A stretch of DNA of 52,892 bases, taken from NCBI GenBank assembly GCA_964581465.1, contig CAZOOP010000026.1, positions 1 to 52,892 on the forward strand. The letters are read 5' to 3'. Under the pieces are notes generated by a model. The model made no database searches. It was not told the DNA's origin and worked only from the letters and a program-made list of their open reading frames with translations. Made by a program: the position numbers and the translations under genes. The DNA comes from WJMB01 sp964581465 (GTDB lineage: Bacteria; RBG-13-66-14). Positions 51,007 to 52,892 of this stretch are shown one piece after another (the stretch's first letter is position 1; every line of letters starts with the position of its first letter).

Positions 51007-52613
51007 CAGGGCTCCGCGGTAAAGGCGCTGTAACCGTACTGGGCCAGCACGGTGTTTTTGGCGCCGGTGGTTTCGTCGCGGTTGGGGCAATCGCGGTTGT
51101 AGTGCAGACCGCGGCTCTCGCGACGCAGCAGGGCGCTCTGCACGATCAACTGGCCGATGAGCAGGATGTTGGACAGCTCAATGAGGTCGCGGCAGAAGAA
51201 GCCGCGCTGGCTCAGGGTGTCGGTGTGCTGGTTGAGGATGCGCAGGCGGTCGGCGGCCTGACGCAGGCGGTCGTCGGAGCGCACGATGCCCACATAATCC
51301 CACATCAACCGGCGGACCTCGTCCCAGTCGTGGTCCAGGGTGACCATCTCCACGGGCTCGCGGACCTCGGGCGGGGTGAGGGGCCGGTAGTCCCCCGGTG
51401 GGGCTTCGAGACCGGTCAGCCGGGCGCGGACGTCGGCGGCGGCGGCGTGGGCGAAGGCCACGGCTTCGAGCAGGGAGTTCGAGGCCAGCCGGTTGGCGCC
51501 GTGGACGCCGGTGAAGGCGCACTCTCCCAGAGCGTAGAGCCGGGGCAGGCTGGCGCGACCGTGCAGGTCCGAAGCCACACCGCCGCAGAAGTAATGCGCC
51601 GCCGGGACCACCGGGAAGGGTTTTTGAACGATGTCGTAGCCGAGCTCCCTGGTTCTGGAAAGGATATGGGGGAAGCGCTCGGCCAGAACCTTTTCGCCCA
51701 GGTCGGTGGCGTCGAGGAGGACGTACTTGGCGCCCGAGGCCTTCATCTCGGCGTCGATGGCCCGGGCGACTATGTCGCGGGGGGCCAGCTCGGCCCGGTC
51801 ATCGTAGCCGGGCATGAAGCGCTCACCGGCGGTGTTCAACAAACGCGCACCTTCGCCGCGCAGGGCCTCGGTTATCAGGAAGCTGCGCTCGAGGGGATGG
51901 TAAAGGCAGGTGGGGTGGAACTGCACGAACTCGAGATTGACCACCCGGCAGCCGGCGCGAAAGGCCATGGCGATGCCGTCGCCGGTGGCCACCTCGGGGT
52001 TCGAGGTGTAGAGGTAGACCTTGCCGGCGCCGCCGGTGGCCAGCACCGTCACCTTGGCCAGGTAGCCGACAACCTCGCCCTCCTCGACGCTCCAGGCGCC
52101 GTAGCACTGGTTACGTCCCTCGGGTCCCGGACCGAGGATCAACTCGTAGGCCAGGCTGTCGTCGTGGAGCTCGATCTCCCGGTCGGAGAGGCTCTCGATC
52201 AGCACGCGCTGGATCTCCCGGCCGGTGGCGTCGCCGGCGTGGATGATCCGCCGGGCGCTGTGACCGCCTTCACGCCCCAGGTCCAGGCTGCCGTCGTCGT
52301 CGCGGGAGAAGCAGGCGCCCAGTTCGATGAGCTCTTCGACCCGTTGCGGACCCTGGCGGACGATCATCTCGACGGCGTCGCGGTCGCAGAGCCCGGTACC
52401 GGCGTCCAGGGTGTCGGCGATGTGCCGATCGAAGGAATCCGCCGGGTCCATCACCGCCGCGATGCCGCCCTGGGCCAGGCTGGTGCTGCCCCGGCTGGGG
52501 CCTTTCTTGGTCAGCACGACCACCCGGCCCAGCCCCTCGACCTTGCGGGCGAAGGAGAGGCCGGCGATGCCCGAGCCGATGATCAGGATGTCGCAGCGTC
52601 GCAGCGTCGTCAC
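51006..52613 (-). CDS. nadB: L-aspartate oxidase
   Basis: 535 aa. Flavoenzyme oxidising L-aspartate to iminoaspartate, the first step of de novo NAD synthesis. FAD-binding ILIIGSGIAGLSFARKV at the N-terminus, then SLAQGGIAAVMDPADSFDRH, REGGHSARRIIHAGDATGREI, EFVQFHPTCLYHPLE, HYFCGGVASDLHGRASLPRLYALGECAFTGVHGANRLASNSLLEAVAFAH. These are the succinate dehydrogenase/NadB family active-site and FAD segments. GTG start, with GAGGA upstream and a good promoter about 20 bp before. No nadA or nadC in the window. Confidence 0.96.
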   Translation of the reverse strand: MTTLRRCDILIIGSGIAGLSFARKVEGLGRVVVLTKKGPSRGSTSLAQGGIAAVMDPADSFDRHIADTLDAGTGLCDRDAVEMIVRQGPQRVEELIELGACFSRDDDGSLDLGREGGHSARRIIHAGDATGREIQRVLIESLSDREIELHDDSLAYELILGPGPEGRNQCYGAWSVEEGEVVGYLAKVTVLATGGAGKVYLYTSNPEVATGDGIAMAFRAGCRVVNLEFVQFHPTCLYHPLERSFLITEALRGEGARLLNTAGERFMPGYDDRAELAPRDIVARAIDAEMKASGAKYVLLDATDLGEKVLAERFPHILSRTRELGYDIVQKPFPVVPAAHYFCGGVASDLHGRASLPRLYALGECAFTGVHGANRLASNSLLEAVAFAHAAAADVRARLTGLEAPPGDYRPLTPPEVREPVEMVTLDHDWDEVRRLMWDYVGIVRSDDRLRQAADRLRILNQHTDTLSQRGFFCRDLIELSNILLIGQLIVQSALLRRESRGLHYNRDCPNRDETTGAKNTVLAQYGYSAFTAEP

Positions 52614-52640
52614 GGTGTCCTCGGGTCTGGGGGCGGGCTT

Positions 52641-52669
52641 AGTGTAGTTCTTTCGGTCAGTTGTGTCAA
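52641..52669 (-). promoter_or_regulatory. promoter of nadB-sir2
   Basis: On the minus strand TTGACA (52669-52664), 17-bp spacer, TACACT (52646-52641). The predicted start near 52634 is about 20 bp before the GTG. Confidence 0.7.
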
Positions 52670-52701
52670 AAGGTGCAGAGGGGAAAACGTGATAGTCAAA
52701 T

Positions 52702-52727
52702 CACGGCGACCATTGCGGGTCGCCGTG
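52702..52727. terminator. hairpin between the edge gene and nadB
   Basis: CACGGCGACC-ATTGCG-GGTCGCCGTG, a perfect 10-bp stem. On the minus strand it is followed by ATTTGACT, and it lies about 80 bp after the stop of the partial gene at the window edge. Confidence 0.6.
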
Positions 52728-52808
52728 TGTTGATAAAACGGCGGACCATCGGGGTCCAGAACAGGAGGTTTTAACCGATGGTTCCGACAAACAGGAGCTG
52801 AAAAACGA

Positions 52809-52892
52809 CTATCGTGAAATCACGAATCGTCTGGTGGCGCTCGCGGTGTTGGTCGCCAGGGTGGCCAGGTAGACGCCTGAACGGTAGGCGGC
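52809..52892 (-). CDS. C-terminal end of a probable type IX-secreted protein (partial)
   Basis: Only the last 27 codons and the TAG are inside the window. They read AAYRSGVYLATL, then ATNTASATRRFVISR. The pattern (SGVY, aromatic/aliphatic strand, S-x-T-R-R/K-hydrophobic-hydrophobic, terminal basic residue) is that of the type IX secretion C-terminal sorting domain and of the related FlgD-like tail. The rest of the protein is beyond the right edge. It complements the SprA-like translocon encoded at 32924-38578. Confidence 0.65.
   Translation of the reverse strand, partial: AAYRSGVYLATLATNTASATRRFVISR

Noticed and set aside
50946..52733. 595-codon plus-strand frame opposite nadB
   Set aside because: Antisense shadow of nadB and sir2 without ribosome-binding site or domain.

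Overview
The window comes from a GC-rich, Gram-negative-type bacterium. An outer-membrane porin, a giant SprA-like outer-membrane protein, a lipoprotein PstS, two-subunit GlyQ/GlyS and bacterial L28 all point that way. The SprA homologue, together with a C-terminal tail of type IX sorting type at the right edge, suggests the FCB group or an uncultured phylum that shares type IX secretion. I cannot name the phylum from sequence alone. Coding DNA is very GC-rich. The long intergenic stretches are visibly more AT-rich and are full of decayed repeats.

Layout. 1-4.3 kb: a membrane sulfatase-fold enzyme, then mrp plus a DUF1847 protein. 5.0-5.9 kb: a possible small RNA with its own promoter and terminator, four 85-bp tandem repeats and a 60-aa ORF. 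6.2-12.4 kb: a phosphate block, pstS-pstC-pstA-pstB-phoU, followed by an OprO/P-like porin behind a hairpin-rich leader. 13.8-17.1 kb: an SLC13 anion symporter, a zinc-ribbon protein with a 49-aa partner, and an Rrf2 regulator. 18.1-19.8 kb: a compact operon with DUF4388 and a GTPase-like protein that lacks its P-loop. 21.2-23.1 kb: two TauE/SafE permeases, each with its own promoter. 24.0-26.8 kb (minus): nitrilase-family hydrolase and a second sulfatase-fold paralogue. 27.4-32.4 kb: an Rqc2/NFACT homologue, a Cys-rich protein and an anchored acidic protein. 32.9-38.6 kb (minus): the SprA-like protein, with a decayed IS1595-type insertion sequence just upstream. 39.4-43.4 kb (minus): glyS and glyQ, separated by an AT-rich nuclease-like gene. 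43.6-48.8 kb: three tandem M42 aminopeptidases and an MFS permease. 49.1 kb: rpmB. 50.2-52.6 kb (minus): nadB-sir2. The right edge holds the last 27 codons of a probable type IX cargo protein.

Three structures stand out beyond the genes. (1) A 75-76 bp inverted-repeat element occurs five times, one copy cut by the window start. Both 16-bp arms are a perfect sigma-54 -24/-12 promoter (TTGGCACGTTTCTTGC), facing each other at fixed spacing, and the bases just outside the arms covary between copies. (2) A roughly 355-bp non-coding MITE-like family has terminal inverted repeats that match those of the decayed IS at 38.6-39.3 kb, and that IS still has a 9-bp target-site duplication. (3) SprA and a type IX-type C-terminal signal lie in the same window.
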